A stretch of 64,000 bases of DNA from positions 41,097,501 through 41,161,500 of the forward strand of contig NC_073635.1 in assembly GCF_029407905.1 (NCBI RefSeq). The letters run 5' to 3'. This DNA is from Bubalus kerabau (taxonomy: Eukaryota; Chordata; Mammalia; Artiodactyla; Bovidae). The first letter of the stretch is position 1, and each line of letters opens with the position of its first letter. The position numbers and the translations under genes were made by a program. The notes beneath the pieces are model-generated. The model saw only the letters and a program-made list of their open reading frames with translations, was not told where the DNA came from and did no database searches. Positions 1 through 14,100 of this stretch are shown here, piece after piece.

Positions 1-1079
1 AAAGACAGCCTTCAGAATGGGAGAAAATAATAGCAAATAAAGCAACTGACAAACAACTAATCTCAAAAATATATAAGCAACTCCTACAGCTCAATTCCAG
101 AAAAATAAAGGACCCAATCAAAAAATGGGCCAAAGAACTAAATAGACATTTCTCCAAAGAAGACATCCAGATGGCTAACAAACACATGAAAAATGCTCAA
201 CATCACTCATTATCAGAGAAATGCAAATCAAAACCACTATGAGGTACCATTTCACGCCAGTCAGAATGGCTGCGATCCAAAAGTCTACAAGCAATAAATG
301 CTGGAGAAGGTGTGGAGAAAAGGGAACCCTCTTACACTGTTGGTGGGAATGCAAACTAGTACAACCACTATGGAGAACAGTGTGGAGATTCCTTAAAAAA
401 CTGGAAATAGAACTGCCTTATGATCCAGCAATCCCACTGCTGGGCATACACACTGAGGAAACCAGAAGGGAAAGAGACACATGTACCCCAATGTTCATCA
501 CAGCACTGTTTATAATAGCCAGGACATGGAAGCAACCTAGATGTCCATCAGCAGATGAATGGATAAGAAAGCTGTGGTACATATACACAATGGAGTATTA
601 CTCAGCCATTAAAAAGAATACATTTGAATCAGTTCTAATGAGGTGGATGAAACTGGAGCCTATTATACAGAGTGAAGTAAGCCAGAAAGAAAAACACCAA
701 TACGGTATACTAACGCATATATATGGAATTTAGAAAGATGGTAACAATAACCCTGTATACGAGACAACAAAAGAGACACTGATGTATAGAACAGTCTTTT
801 GGACTCTGTGGGAGAGGGAGAGGGTGGGATGATTTGGGAGAATGGCATTGAAACATGTATAATATCATATATGAAATGAGTCGCCAGTCCAGGTTCAATG
901 CATGATACAGGATGCTTGGGGCTGGTGCACTGGGATGACCCAGAGGGATGGTATGGGGAGGGAGGAGGGAGGAGGGTTCAGGATGGGGAACACATGTATA
1001 CCTGTGGTGGATTCATTTTGATATATGGCAAAACCAATACAATATTGTAAAGTTAAAAAATAAAATAAAATTAAAAAAA
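1..1079 (+). mobile_element. L1 LINE 3' end (bovine L1 type), cut by the window edge
   Basis: Encodes the C-terminal part of L1 ORF2; the frame runs 221-733 and ends HIYGI-stop. A 3' untranslated region with a purine-rich GGGAGGGAGGAGGG stretch follows, then an A-rich tail at 1050-1079. Compared with the copy at 57.8 kb, one base is missing near 191, which breaks the ORF2 frame, so this copy is dead. Its left part continues outside the window. Confidence 0.93.
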
Positions 1080-1299
1080 ATGAGTTGCAGTTCTTTCCAA
1101 CAAAAATAATGTCACTAATGAAGAAAATGTTTCAAACTTACATATGGCCTGAAAAGAGTGTTTAACAGGTAAAAGTAGATATATATGAGGAAGAAATACC
1201 AGTGTGGAGGTAAGGTACTGGATTGGAAGTAACAACTTTAGCTATGAGAGGTGAAAAAAAAAAATACATTTTCTGTCTCTAGATTTTTACATAAGTTGA

Positions 1300-1575
1300 A
1301 TAAGAACAAATTTATGGTTGCTGAGGGGAAGCATGGGGGTGAGGGCAAATGAGGGAGCTTGGGATGAACATGTACACACTGCTATGTTTAAAATGATAAC
1401 TAACAAGGACCTACAGTATAGCATATGGAACTCTGCTCAATGTTATGTGGCAGTCTGGATGGGAAGGGATTTGGCAGGGGAGAATGCATACATGTATATG
1501 TATGGCTGAATTCCTTTGCTGTTCACCTGAAATTATCACAACACTGTTTCTTATTAAAAGCTTAGAATATGAAAA
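1300..1575 (+). mobile_element. Older L1 3' untranslated fragment
   Basis: The text resembles the 3' end of older artiodactyl L1 families: a stretch on blank-looking low-complexity codons, then 'tatagcatatggaactctg' and 'ttgctgttcacctgaaatta'. It is divergent and has no coding frame. Recognised from memory of the family, without alignment. Confidence 0.5.
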
Positions 1576-1669
1576 AAGAATGGTAAAGTCTTCTTTCTGT
1601 AGTTGTCATAGAGATTATCAATGGAAATACTATGCATATATAAGGCATGATTCTAGCTGAATACTCTCA

Positions 1670-1800
1670 TTAGGTCAATATTTATTGAAAGACTATGAAG
1701 TTCACTCCTTTAGGTACTGTTGTACCTAAAGGTACAGGTTTAGTCATGAAAATACAAAGGTAAATAAGACATTGTCTCTACTTTGAGGAACTTTCTTATT
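1670..1800 (+). mobile_element. L2 LINE fragment (degenerate)
   Basis: Carries the L2 3'-end pattern: 'caatatttattgaaagacta', then 'aataagacattgtctctac' before a run leading to 'gaggaactt'. It is old and diverged, and contains the perfect short hairpin at 1707-1732. Confidence 0.4.
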
Positions 1801-4800
1801 TTTTCCTTAAATAAGAAGCTTTAAGTTATGATATACCAGTATTTGACTAACTGAATTGCCATTTGAGATGGAAAGATCATGAGGAACCAGGGTTGTGTTC
1901 TGAACAATCCTACATATACACCTGGGATTGACACTGCATGGCTGGAGAGGCTGCTCAGCCCCACCAATAACAGATGGTCCTACAGGAATAGTTTAAACCC
2001 TGAAGGGTGTTGTTCCTAGTATCATCCAGAAGTCAATAACCCTTAGCTAAAGCAGAATTTAATTGTCTAAAACAGAGACTGTAGGTGTCAAAATGATTCT
2101 GCTTAATTATTACCATGTTTAAAAATCAATCAGTGAATTCAGCATATTTTGCCATCACTGCTTGGCAGATTTTGCTGTTAAGACCATGAATGAAAATGAG
2201 TTCATGTCAAACTAAAATATCCTAAAGATTGTATCTGTTTTTACCATGGTTTAATGCAATTTTGATACTCATTTCAATTTGCAGCAAGAAAATTATTTTC
2301 ATAAAAATTCTAATATCTATTATGTTGGGAATTTGAATGTACTGAAACATTATTAAACTATACAGTTAAATTTAATATGATTTCTTAGCTTTGAAAATGG
2401 TATCAGTATGAAAAACTCAATTTTGAAAATTTCAAAGGAAAAACAGATCCACTATTTCTATGAAGAAAGGACACACTGCATATTTTATTTGACCCTTTAT
2501 GGATGTTCTAGAACAAAACATCCTGTTTGATTTTTTTTTTTTTTTTGGAGGGAAGATACACAGAAGTTAGTATCATTTAAAAATCTATCAAGTAACTAAG
2601 AAACCAATGCATAAAAGTTAACATAAGTGAATAAAGTCCACCTAGAGAATGATAAGAAATGAAACAAAGAAAAGGTGCCAGTCTAGGTGTGTTCACAGCT
2701 GACAAACAAGGAAGACTACTGTAATTCTAGGTTTCCAATGTGAAACTCAGTTCAATGACATGAATATATGACACAGGCAGGCATCAACTCACAGCTCAGA
2801 ACTCACTCCATTTTGTCTCCATTTGTCACTTGCACCCCGTACAAAAACTTTCCTGTGAATTCTAGGTAGCTGTGTATCTGAAAGTCCTCAACATGCAGCT
2901 GCTATCACACGGAGGCATAGATAGGTTGCAACCTCTGAATCCAAAAAAGCACGAGTAGTTTTTTCCTCAAGAAAAGATCTACTAGGGAAATACTGTCAGC
3001 AGAAGACACTGTCTTCCTACAAAAGATACGTCTTCATTTTATACATCTTGTGTTTCCATGCTTCTCCTTGAGGTTTGTTTAATGAGAAAAGAAACCTCAT
3101 TTACTGAATTGCAGTTGCTATTGTCTTGCACAAAAACTGTTTTGTTTTCAAAATCAATCATCTGTGATGATTCTCAGCAAGTCCACTGTACCTTTTGTGA
3201 TCTGCACATGGATTATATACTTTTTCTAGTAGATAAAAATACAGGGTTTGTAAAATCATTAAAAAATAGGCATGGCTATTTCCACTGATTTTATATCTAA
3301 CAGGACCAGTCAAAGACATTAAGCATTAAAGAACTGCGAGGCATTTTGCTGAACCCTGTCTTGAAGTAAATATATTTAAACCCATGTAAGTCTGGAATGA
3401 ATTGCTGTTCTACAAATACACACTATTTACAAATGGAGCAAAGATGGAATTCTAAAAATACAATTTGAGAAATGATTCAACAGCTATTCCTTTGAGGATC
3501 AAAGCACTCAGTAGAAAGCCCTCTTCATTATGGTAATGTTACAGCTTTATAGATACCTGGGGTTTTAATCTGATTTATGTTTAGAGGAGAGTATATACAT
3601 ATAATTGAGTTTCTCTTAGGAAAGGTGAAGGCCAGACCATGGACATCAGAAGTAACACAGGTAAGTATATGTGGACCTGCAACATCTACCTTGAATAACC
3701 AGAATCATCAAAGAGTAAATCTGTTCATTCTAAGGCATGTATTTGAGATTTTATTCTTTCAGACACATCTAGTGTTTCTGCATTTGGAAAAAATAGGCAA
3801 GACTAATTCCCTAGGCTACAAATCACTCTAATGTGGAAGGAAACGTGTTAGCTAGTTGTATTACAAAGCCTTTACTTCACATTTAATAGGCACCTGCAAT
3901 ACCAGCATTATACAAAGCTCTCTACTTTGCAAATCTTTAAAACCCCACTTAATTTTCAGCACTGATTTCCTGCAATCTAAGAGCTTATGAAGGGTTCACT
4001 GTGTTCATACAGACCTATGCAAAATGTGCCAGAACTTCCCTGTCTGTGATGGCATTCATTTGGAGGTGAATCCCAAATTTCTATCACTGGCATGCTTATT
4101 TCCGACTAAAATAAATATTCTTAGAATGAAAGCTGAAGATTAGGAGGACAAAAAAGAGGTAAAGTAACTAGCACTGGAAGAGATATATGCAAATATCAGC
4201 TCAATGACAATTCTTCATACCATTTACAATTGAAGCTTAAAGACCCAAATACTCTGCAATCCATTAGTTTCTCAATATCCTGGAAGGGATTAGCGTATTT
4301 CTTAATCAACTGCTAAACAGACTGAAAAAGGCCAAAGCCTGGATATTAACAAAGCAGTGTAATACTAAAATGCAGAGATGGTCAGATAGAAAGACAAACT
4401 AAGGAAGAATATTAAAATAGAAAATATTATATAAACACAGTCAAACTGAACAAATTTCCATTCTTTCTTGCTGCCTGTATAATTACACATCTCTATATAT
4501 TAATGAGTGGTAAGGCTATAGTATACTCCTTCAAACACAAATAAATTAATTTCATATATTTTCTCAAGGAATTCCAGGATAATTAGTGTAAAATGACTAG
4601 AAAGAATCAATCAAAGGTGTCTCACAGATCTTGCCTGTGTATGTATCTTCATTACTCCCAGCTACACAGGTGGTCCCAAGTCCATTATTTTAAATGTGAT
4701 ATGTATTTTTAGCATTAAAATCAATCAAACTATTAAAGATTGGAGGAAAATATTTTCACATGCCATTTAAATAATGGATAAGTATGTAAAAACAAATCTT

Positions 4801-7669
4801 TTAATGAATAACTTTAAGTTTTGAATGTCTTAAAGTTAAATATCAATATTATGATTCAGAAAATTCCAATTCTGTCATTATTCTTTTCTATAAGCAACAA
4901 ACTGCCTATAGGATAAATATGAGTGAGATAGATTATATATGGGTTGTTTCTCCAGTTTATTTCTGCAATTATTCTTTACTATTAAGGAATGGGTAGTTGT
5001 TGAACATACTTAGAAATTTCACATTTTAATGAATATTGGCTTAGGAAAAGAAAGAATATAAATCAAAATGAAAATGTCAATCATGGTAATATATCTATCT
5101 TATTCTATGTTTCTGATGACTGACAGCCCAATAGGTTGTTTCAAACAAAGGCAAAAAGCATGAGTTCCTTTTCAAATGAAATGTTGGACAGATTTAATAG
5201 CTATCTGAAACAACTGATGAAATCAAACAGTGAAGTATATTTCCTTTCATAATTGAGAGATCATATTTCTACATTTGGATTTGCTTTTGTGATCTGATAT
5301 AAATTTTAGGGGAACTAACCAGTTTAAAGGTTATACCACATTAGCATTATTACTTATTGAACATGACACCTATGCCTCTAGATAACTTAAAACTTTTGAA
5401 AAAGCACCTTATTGACTTGCATTCTTAAATTCTCACAAATATTTCGTCTGTGGTTAGAGCCATATTTCAACAAACATGATATAAATTTTAGGGCACTATT
5501 ATGTAATAAATTCTGAGAAAGATTTTAAACATAAAATCAACTGTTAAGAAAGCAAAAACTTAAGAACACACATAAAATAAATCCTATTTAGTTTCCAACT
5601 ACATGAAATATGATATTAACTGATTTGTTAATATTATCAAGGGTTGAATCTATAGTTTTAATAGAGGATTTCCCTTCAAGAAAACACAAAACTAAATTCA
5701 GAGAAAGCTCACTGCAAGGATTTTAAGTGAAAGTGGTAAACAATCCATGTTTGCTTTTGTCTGTTTTAACTGCATGCAAACCAAGAGCTCAACTCTGACA
5801 AAATCAAATTGAGAAAGTACTAAAAATGAGCCAAGCAGTTAACATGACCTCGAATCCTGCAAACCCCTGGTCTGGTACTGCTAGACCAACACAAACACTG
5901 TAGCTTTTCCCATTTGGTGGTTTCTGCATTCCCACTCCCTCAAACCCCAAATTTAGACATCAAACAATCTAAATAATATATCAGAAATAATTATGAAAAC
6001 AGAAATTATAAGAAGATAATTTAAAGGTCTCACTTTCCTACCTCAGTACTGTCACATAAAATAATTGAAAAATAATTCATGTATTTGCTATTTCTCATAT
6101 TTTGGGAGCAATTTACCCAAAGCTCATATATATCAATATGAAAATAAAACTTTGAGTCAGAATAATTCAGAACTGGTTATGAAGAAATATGATTTTAGAT
6201 TTGAGCTTTTTATTAAATTTAAATTCTATTTTACTATTTCATGTATTATATTTTAATTTGTGCTATTATGAGAAGATAAATTTTAGCTGGAAATATTTAA
6301 CTATTAAGACTGTGCACATACCATAAGAGTATAACATGTTAGTACAATATTTACAAGGTAATTTTAATGATGCTAAAGCCTGTTCTGCGACACCATGAAG
6401 ATGACTCATCTGAAGCCAAGGGAACATCAATTTAGAGTTTCTATATACAGAATCCATTGCAACAAAATATAAAAAGTAAGATAATAGAATATTCTAACTA
6501 CTGAAATTATTTTCTCTATGTTAACAAATGTTCAATAATCAGTAGACATGTCCATACTCAGTACAGTGGTAACTTTTTATTTTTATTCTCCTTAAGGTTA
6601 TTAGCAACAAAAGCTAAAATGTAACCAGAATTTTACACCCTAGGTGTATCAAGCTTAAAAATATTAAATATTTGTCTTACAAAACCAAGAGGAAAGGTAG
6701 CCAGGCTGAATGGATGGCCCCTGCTCATTTCAAATTCCTGAATCAATATCCAAGGTGTCTGAGTGTCTTTTACTTTGTAACTGACTTCATGATCATATCA
6801 CTTAGCCAAAGCAAAGGAGCAGAAACAAAAATCACAACAGATAACATTTTAATATAATTTGCATCTTCAGGAGCAATTTTTTTCCCCATATGCCACCTAT
6901 ATTCATCCCTCACAGAATACTGCCAAATTTAGTAGTTTTAAATATCTTAAAATTTTTGCTCGCTTCACACCAGTTAGCATTTGCTCCCTTGTTTCATTTT
7001 TATTTCTCACTGTTCTAAATAGCAATTCTATAACTATCTTGTGCATTTTACATGACATAACACCATTTCAGCAGCGTTTGCAATGGGATTACTCAAAAAT
7101 GAAAAGTAATCATAAAAGTAATATAGTATCTCTAAATGACTGGGAATAGAAGCAATTCCCTTTATACTGTAAAAGTACATGTATACACTTGAGTATGGCA
7201 TGCAAATACATTTTCAATGTATAATTTCTTCAATATCTACACAAATGTATATATGAGCAAATACTTACTTTAGACTGTGAAAAGTTAAAGCAAGGATGTT
7301 TAAGCTCTAAACTAAGCATTTTATTTAGAAAATTAAACATGACTGTTTACCCAGAACCAAACTCACAGTGCAACTATTACAGATTGTTTTATTACTGGAA
7401 GAAGTTGTCAAATGTAAATAGGTCACTTTTTTTCATTCTTTAACATTTTCATTTACACCTCCACAAAAAGCACATTGGGGCCAAGAAAATTAATTCCCAA
7501 AATGCTGTCAACCACGTTGGGAAACAGCAATAAACAGCTTACTGTAAAGCCTCCAGCTACAATAAAACTGCTGTCAATAAGAGCTGAGAGTTGGACTGTA
7601 CAAAAACAGGTCCTCTAGAAAGATAATCTGAAAAGGAAAGAAGCTAACAGTTCTTGTCCTAATATGCTG
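1801..7669. other. AT-rich intronic DNA, nothing recognised
   Basis: Part of the PCDH9 intron. No open frame longer than about 96 codons, none with a recognisable domain, no young repeat, and only short homopolymer runs such as the T run near 2530-2547. Conserved non-coding elements may be present but cannot be judged from one sequence. Confidence 0.6.
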
Positions 7670-7860
7670 AGGTGGTGGTTCTCAGAGTGTGGGTTCCTGG
7701 ATTAGCAATATCATTATCACCTGGGATCTCGTCAGCAAAGCAAGTATTCAGACTTGACCCCAGTGACACCGGACTAGAACCTCTGGGACTAAGGACCAAC
7801 ATGTTTTAAGAAACATTCCAGATGATTCTGAGACACTCTAAAATTTGAGAACTTAACACC
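7670..7860 (-). mobile_element. MER5A-type DNA transposon remnant
   Basis: Opens with 'ggtggttctcagagtgtggg', continues with a run on 'tcattatcacctgggatctc', and closes with 'gatgattctgagacactcta' and 'tttgagaact'. This is the structure of MER5A (hAT-Charlie, non-autonomous) in reverse orientation. Confidence 0.7.
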
Positions 7861-10800
7861 ATAATTTAAAAATCATATTCAATTTAAGAAGATATTTTCC
7901 TTTTAGAGAAAATATATCAATGAGCTTTATCATTTAAAGTCCTACTAGAAATGATTTTGTTGTCATCCTCTCAAGCCTATGACAATGAACTTTGTTTATT
8001 TATGAATAAATATTAAGATATAATCTAGCTTTTTTAAAAAAGGACATTTTATTTAATCTGTGAATGCTAAGGGTACATCCAAAACTTCATAAAAATAATT
8101 TGCATAAAATTCAGTGAAAGATTTGTTATATTCAAGGAAAATGAAAGCTTAGTAAAATAGAGTAGATGAAGAATGTGGTTTGTTATTGATTTATACATTC
8201 TTTGCAAGGTCACATGAGGGAAAACAGCAAGAGAAAAAATGTCACACAACGTAAGAATCAATGCACTATAAGCAAACTCATGGTATAAAAGTCAGACCAT
8301 AGGTTTTCATTGTACAGATAAGACAAACTCATGATATTTAAATTTGGTAGTTCTTTGCTCAATAATCTTTCATTTTACCCACACATCTACTAGCACCATA
8401 AAGTGAAAAGGTGTTTCTGTTAACAGCAATCCTTTTCCATTCAACTAAAAATCTTCACAGATCCTACCTTAGTTTATAAATTCCTCTGAAAGCTTTTGCT
8501 ATAATAAACCCTACTTTTTCAAAATCGTGTTATTTCAGGAGCACATTTTTATAAAAGCCACTAGTTGAAGGAGCTAAAAAAAGAATTTTTATTTTTTAAC
8601 TTAACTAGAACATCTTCAATAACAGCCATATAGTTCAGTGAAAAAACAATTTAAAGGATAGTATATAATGTGTGTTCTTCATTCATAGAAAATATGCCTC
8701 TTTTATACTAAAATTGTACGTATTGCTATCACCATCACCTGTCCTTACTTCCATAAATACTCTTTTTCTTCAACATTGCATTTTTTCTTTCTCAGCATGA
8801 AAACTTCTAAAAGGCATAAATAACCAAAGCCATTTCAATAGCTCTTTACCGTAATAGTGAATTATAGCTACATTTGAACACTGAAATGCCTACAAGGAGA
8901 ACTGCACAGTGACGCAGGGTCTCAAGGAATGTCTAAAATGCACTTTAGTTCCAGTTAGAGAATTATTCAGCATCCTATTTCAAAGATTACATCACACAAA
9001 CAAATTTCCTTATGACTGACTAAACCTCGATGAAAGATCTTTCTCATACCTTAACATTTATGTCACTGAACTATATCTATAGATCCAACTTTGGGGAAGA
9101 AATCAGAAAAAGTGGGTCTGTACATCAATGCTCATAATACCCACCACACTTAATATGAAAAGAAAAATGATGTGGGAATAACTTCAGCATGTTTCTCTGG
9201 GAAACAAATTTCAGATTTTACATGAAAAGTTTTAAGTCATGTTACATTTTTAAGATATTACACAAATCACAAATTATCATCAGTATTTTGTGGTAACCTT
9301 ACCCACCCATTGAAAGTAATAATAAAAAGCCATATTTTCTTTTCACTGAAATAGCAACTTTATATTTAAATCCACTTAGTTTCATAAATTACTTTTCTCA
9401 CCATGATTAACTATTTAGCAACATTTCTAAACCTCTACTAAACTCAGAAATGTTCTTAATTTTAAAACATCAAACCTCTTTTAAAAAGCTGATGAAGTTA
9501 ATACAAAAATAACTCATTCCAAATTTTATGTCTATCGAATAACATCATATTCTCTAGAACCTTCGTACTGACTTAATTCCTTTCATCCTGTACATTCAAG
9601 CTCTAAGTATATGTGCTTTCTAAATCTTCTAGATATTTAACCTTTCAAGAAATGGAAATTTCAGTAGTAAAATCATAGGCATCATACTTAACGTTCTGAA
9701 GTATCTCTGATTCATTGTCAAAATTATTTTAATAAGTATCTTACTACCATGAAACCTTAAAGTCACTGCAGAGCAACAAACACTGGATGGTGAGAGACAA
9801 ATAGAGTTTCAATAGAACATTCTCACCCATCCCACCCCAACAAGGAAAAAAATAAGAAAAACTCTTGAATTTTCAAACACTAAGTGATGACTGTCAATAC
9901 TGTCCAAATTTTATTTTGCTTTATTTGATTCTCTGAAATCTGTATGTTCCTTACTTTTAACAAATTCATATGGGTCATCACCAAAGGTGGACTCAATACC
10001 AACAAAGACAGAACTTGGATTACGAAGTCATAGAAAGTTGGTGTGTTGAGAACTGATCACAAAAGAGCAAGCAAATGAACTTAAATGCTAGTTGCTCCAG
10101 AACAACTATCATTAAATAAAAGGTATCTTTGGCTATAGCACCAGATTGATCTTTCCTTCCCCCTTTACTTGCTTCTGCGGGACTGGAGCTAGGCCAACAC
10201 AAGCGACATGATACCCTAGTGCCATCTACAGGCTATTATTGACATTCAAATTTCATGGCAACAGACAAGCACCAGTGAAATAAATTAGACAGCACTGTAT
10301 TTAAATCTTTATTAACAAGGAATTATTAGACCTAAGAAAAACTAATTCTGGATTTGGTTGAAATATGAGTTTCTCAGCCTATTAATCCCTCTTCACATGT
10401 CATATTTCACAGTTTAAAATGAGTTATGACAGATCACTTATGTATTACTGAGATGAGAAAATATTTACAATGGATTTATTCTTTTATGTATAAATCAGTT
10501 CTAACAGGGAGAAAGTATTCCTTCCTTCTTTCTTTCTTTTTTTGAAAGAGTACTTTGGCCATTGTGGACAATCTGCAATCCCGTCTATTCAACCTTCAAT
10601 TTACTATATTACAATAAAATCATCTGAAATCAAAGAGAAGACTTCCTATATGGCTTAGCTGCAATCTACCAACAATCATGTGCTTCACAGCTGATGTACA
10701 TTTAATATTCTACTATATTTTCAGAGACTAAAAAAAATTAACCCCTTTAGCAACCACAGCTCCAACATAATTATAGTCAGACCTTCAAAAGTCATTTAAA

Positions 10801-11135
10801 ACTTGAGATTTGAAGGTGACTTTTGAGATCAAAAGGTAATGTGAAAATCTTGAAGTAGTCAATTTGGAAACCCCAGGAGCAGAATTTGGCATATCAGGAC
10901 AGGTTTTCTTCTTCAGCAAACATTATCTTGGGACGTTTTGGAATAATTTCCTCTTTTCATCTTTTGCCATTTGAAGGAAACTGGGAGGTTAAATAATTCT
11001 CAGAACTCAGAAATTTCAAAGCTGTTCTAAAAATTCTTGACTGAGCCCCAGAGGAATAGAAAAGGGGTCAAGTTTTTTTTTTCCCTCTTTATAACTAAGC
11101 TAAAGTTAGACCAAAACAAGAGACACACTGGCACG
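7861..11135. other. AT-rich intronic DNA next to the PCDH9 exon
   Basis: No credible coding frame and no young repeat. Contains the candidate CTCF core at 10219-10232, candidate minus-strand poly(A) hexamers at 10475 and 10308, and a short TTCC/TTTC tract near 10518-10542. If the PCDH9 donor is read through, the right-hand part would be the 3' untranslated region of a short transcript. Confidence 0.5.
10219..10232 (-). promoter_or_regulatory. Candidate CTCF core site
   Basis: The minus strand reads CCTGTAGATGGCAC, one mismatch from the vertebrate CTCF core CCASYAGRKGGCRS. It is in the PCDH9 intron about 1 kb past the large exon. Motif match by eye only. Confidence 0.35.
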
Positions 11136-14100
11136 TTAATACTGGTTGACTGGGCACTTGTATGCAGTACTTATAGACCAGTAAAAGTGCTCATTTACCT
11201 GTCTGGTGTGTAAGGGGCCCTTTGTCTTGAAGCCTCCTTGGGAACTGCACTCTGAGGCACTGAAGTGATCTGAACTAGTGGAAGAGCGTTTGGAAAGGGT
11301 GTCACAACCCCCGACAAAGGTGTTGTCCAACGGGAGCTCCTGAATCACATGATGCTTTTTCACCGAAACCGGAGTGTCTGGTTTAAGATGGAAAGCAGGC
11401 TGTGGAGAAGCGGATTTGTAGTGCTTGGCCAGGTCAGGGCTGTTTGGCTTGAAGGTGGTTGGAGGTGCCGGGCCCCAGTCAAATCTTCCTATGCTTTGCT
11501 CCTCCAACTCAGCCGGCAGGCTTATTGTCCCATTGATAGGTTCATGAACTGCATCATCGGGTTTGGACTCTTCGATGGTAACAAAGTTCAAAAGAGAGCT
11601 CTTGGGAGATTTTCTTTTCTTCCTTTTCTTTTTCTTGTTTTGTTTGTTCTCCTGGTTTGGGGACATCCATTCGGCACCTTGCTTGCTCCTTTGAGCTGCT
11701 TTGAATCTTGATGCGTGGCGACAGCGCACCAGAACAGTGACAAAGATCACAACGATGACCACCATGGCACCTGCGACGATGGCGATCATGATGGTGAGAT
11801 AGTCCTCGTTTTGATAGGGTTGGCTGCTATCCCCTATGTTTCTGTCCAATGGGGTCTCCATAGTCCTGCGAATCAAGTCATAGATATAGGAAGCATTGCC
11901 AGCAGTGTCATTAACATAAAGGAAAACAAGCACAAGTGTGTGTAGAGACTTAGGGTATCCCAAGTCACTTATGTTGACCACCAATCGGTGCAAGCCCACA
12001 TCAGTTGGTGCTGGTTTTTCTTCCAGGGTGATGTTACCTGTTACTGGATCAATCCGAAACAAGCCTTTGTTGTTACCACTCACAATTGTATACTTAAGTT
12101 CAGCGTTCATTCCAGTGTCAATATCCACTGCAAAAACTTCTGCTACCACTGAGCCAGGAATGGCTGAGAGAGGCACCAACTTAAAAGAAGTATTAGAAGG
12201 TGGTGAAATGACAACAGGACTATTGTCATTGACATCCATGACATTTATAGTTACTTTTGCAGTAGAGGAACGGGGTGGTTGTCCCCCATCAGTGGCTTTG
12301 ACATCAAAAGTGTAGGAACTCTGCTGCTCTCTGTCAAATGAGACATTTGACTTTATGACTCCAGAATAGGGATCCAACACAAAATTATCATTGTCATTTA
12401 GAATGGAAAGAGTCACAGCTTTATTCTCTCCAGCATCTGCATCTGTCACTGTGATTACCCCCACAGTACTATACTTTGGCAGATTCTCAGACACAAAAAA
12501 TTGAAAATGATTATGAGTAAACTTGGGGCTATTGTCATTCTCATCCAGAACAGTAACTATCACAGCCGCTTGACTTTGGAGGGGAGGGGTCCCATTGTCC
12601 CTGGCAGTTACTGTAAAAATGAATCTTTCTTGTTCTTCTCTGTCAAAGACCCTAGAGGCTGTCAAAACTCCTGTCTTTCGGTCCAGATCAAAGAAGGAGG
12701 CATTCGGTCCAAGCTGATAAACAATATCTGCATTTTTCCCACTGTCTTCATCTGTGGCACTAATAGTTGTTAAGTATAACCCACGTCGGTTGTTTTCAGA
12801 AACTGACAGCTCAATTACAGGCTGGTTGAAAATTGGTGGGTTGTCATTTTCATCCTCAAGCTTAACCCTTACCAGAGCAGTCTGATTTAAACTGGGCTTC
12901 CCAGAATCAGAGGCAACGATTTTAAAGCTGAATTCTTTGGTGCCCTCATAGTCCAACAAAGAGGAGGTCTCTAACAAATATTGGTTGTCATATACTGCCT
13001 TCAAATGAAATGGGACCTCTCTTTCAATAAAACAGATCACTTTGCCATTCACATCTGTGTCCTTATCTGAAACTGTAATTAGGGCAATCTTTGTATTGAC
13101 AGGATCTTTCTCAGACAAATACACGGTGCCATTGATGGGACTTATAATGTACCTGAGGTCTATGTTCGGAGGGTTATCGTTTACATCAGTGACATTGATG
13201 GTAACCGTTGCTCTAGCAGGAGTAGAGCTGCCATCACTAGCCAGTACTGTCACTTTGTGAATAGCCGTCTCCTCTCGGTCTAAGGACCTCTGAACTGTAA
13301 TGAGCCCAGTAGTATTATTTAAAGCAAAGAGTCTTTTGGTTGCAGGCGCGACCTGGGCACCAAAAATGTACCGGATTTCAGCATTACTGCCTATATCTGC
13401 ATCAGTCGCATGGAGCTGAATTACAGAGGTGCCCACGGGAGCATTCTCTGGAATGTGCACCTCCACCTGACCCTCTTTAAACACTGGCTTGTTGTCATTT
13501 ACATCACTTACTGTGACCTGCAGGATGGCGGTGCTGGACTTTTGTGGGGTGCCTCCATCCTCTACTTTGATTTTCATCACATAGGTATCTTTCTGTTCTC
13601 TGTCCAAGTTTTGCTGAACAATCAATTGCGGCCACTTTTCTCCTTCCGGAGTTTCCACGATATCCAGTCCAAAAACACTCTGCCCGTTTAACAATTCATA
13701 ATGCTGTACACCATTGAAGCCTGTGTCAGGGTCTGTTGCTGATGGAATTGGAAAGCGGCTGTTGATCAAAGTGTTTTCTGGGATGGAAATATTGATGACA
13801 GGAGATGGAAACATGGGGGCATTATCATTGGTATCCTTGACAATTATTTTTATTTTGATCAGCCTGAAAAAATCATTGGGGAGGATCACCACCTCAAGTT
13901 CAAAGAAACACTCATTCTCCTCAGCATAAGAGGCTCCAGCACAGAGTTTTTCTCTGTCTATTCTATTGGAGGTTGTGAAAATTTCCCCAGTGCTACTGGA
14001 TACTTTCACCAAAGGGGCATCCCCAGCTTTAGAAACCAGTCTGTAGACAAGGCTGGCGCTGGTCCCTGTGGCAGCATTGATGTGAGAAATGTTCAGATCC

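Larger units (their letters stand above)
1..11198 (-). other. PCDH9: PCDH9 intron downstream of the large exon (partial)
   Basis: This follows from the donor at 11199/11198 and the minus orientation of the gene; the remaining PCDH9 exons must lie beyond the left edge of the window. PCDH9 is known to have very large introns. If the donor is skipped, the part immediately left of 11136 would instead be 3' untranslated sequence of a short transcript. Minus-strand AATAAA candidates for its poly(A) site are at 10475-10480 and 10308-10313, but such hexamers are common by chance in AT-rich DNA. Confidence 0.75.

Noticed and set aside
11349..13929. Plus-strand open frames of 70-125 codons opposite the PCDH9 exon
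   Set aside because: They are antisense shadows of a strongly coding exon; none has a domain, and the minus-strand frame explains the sequence completely.
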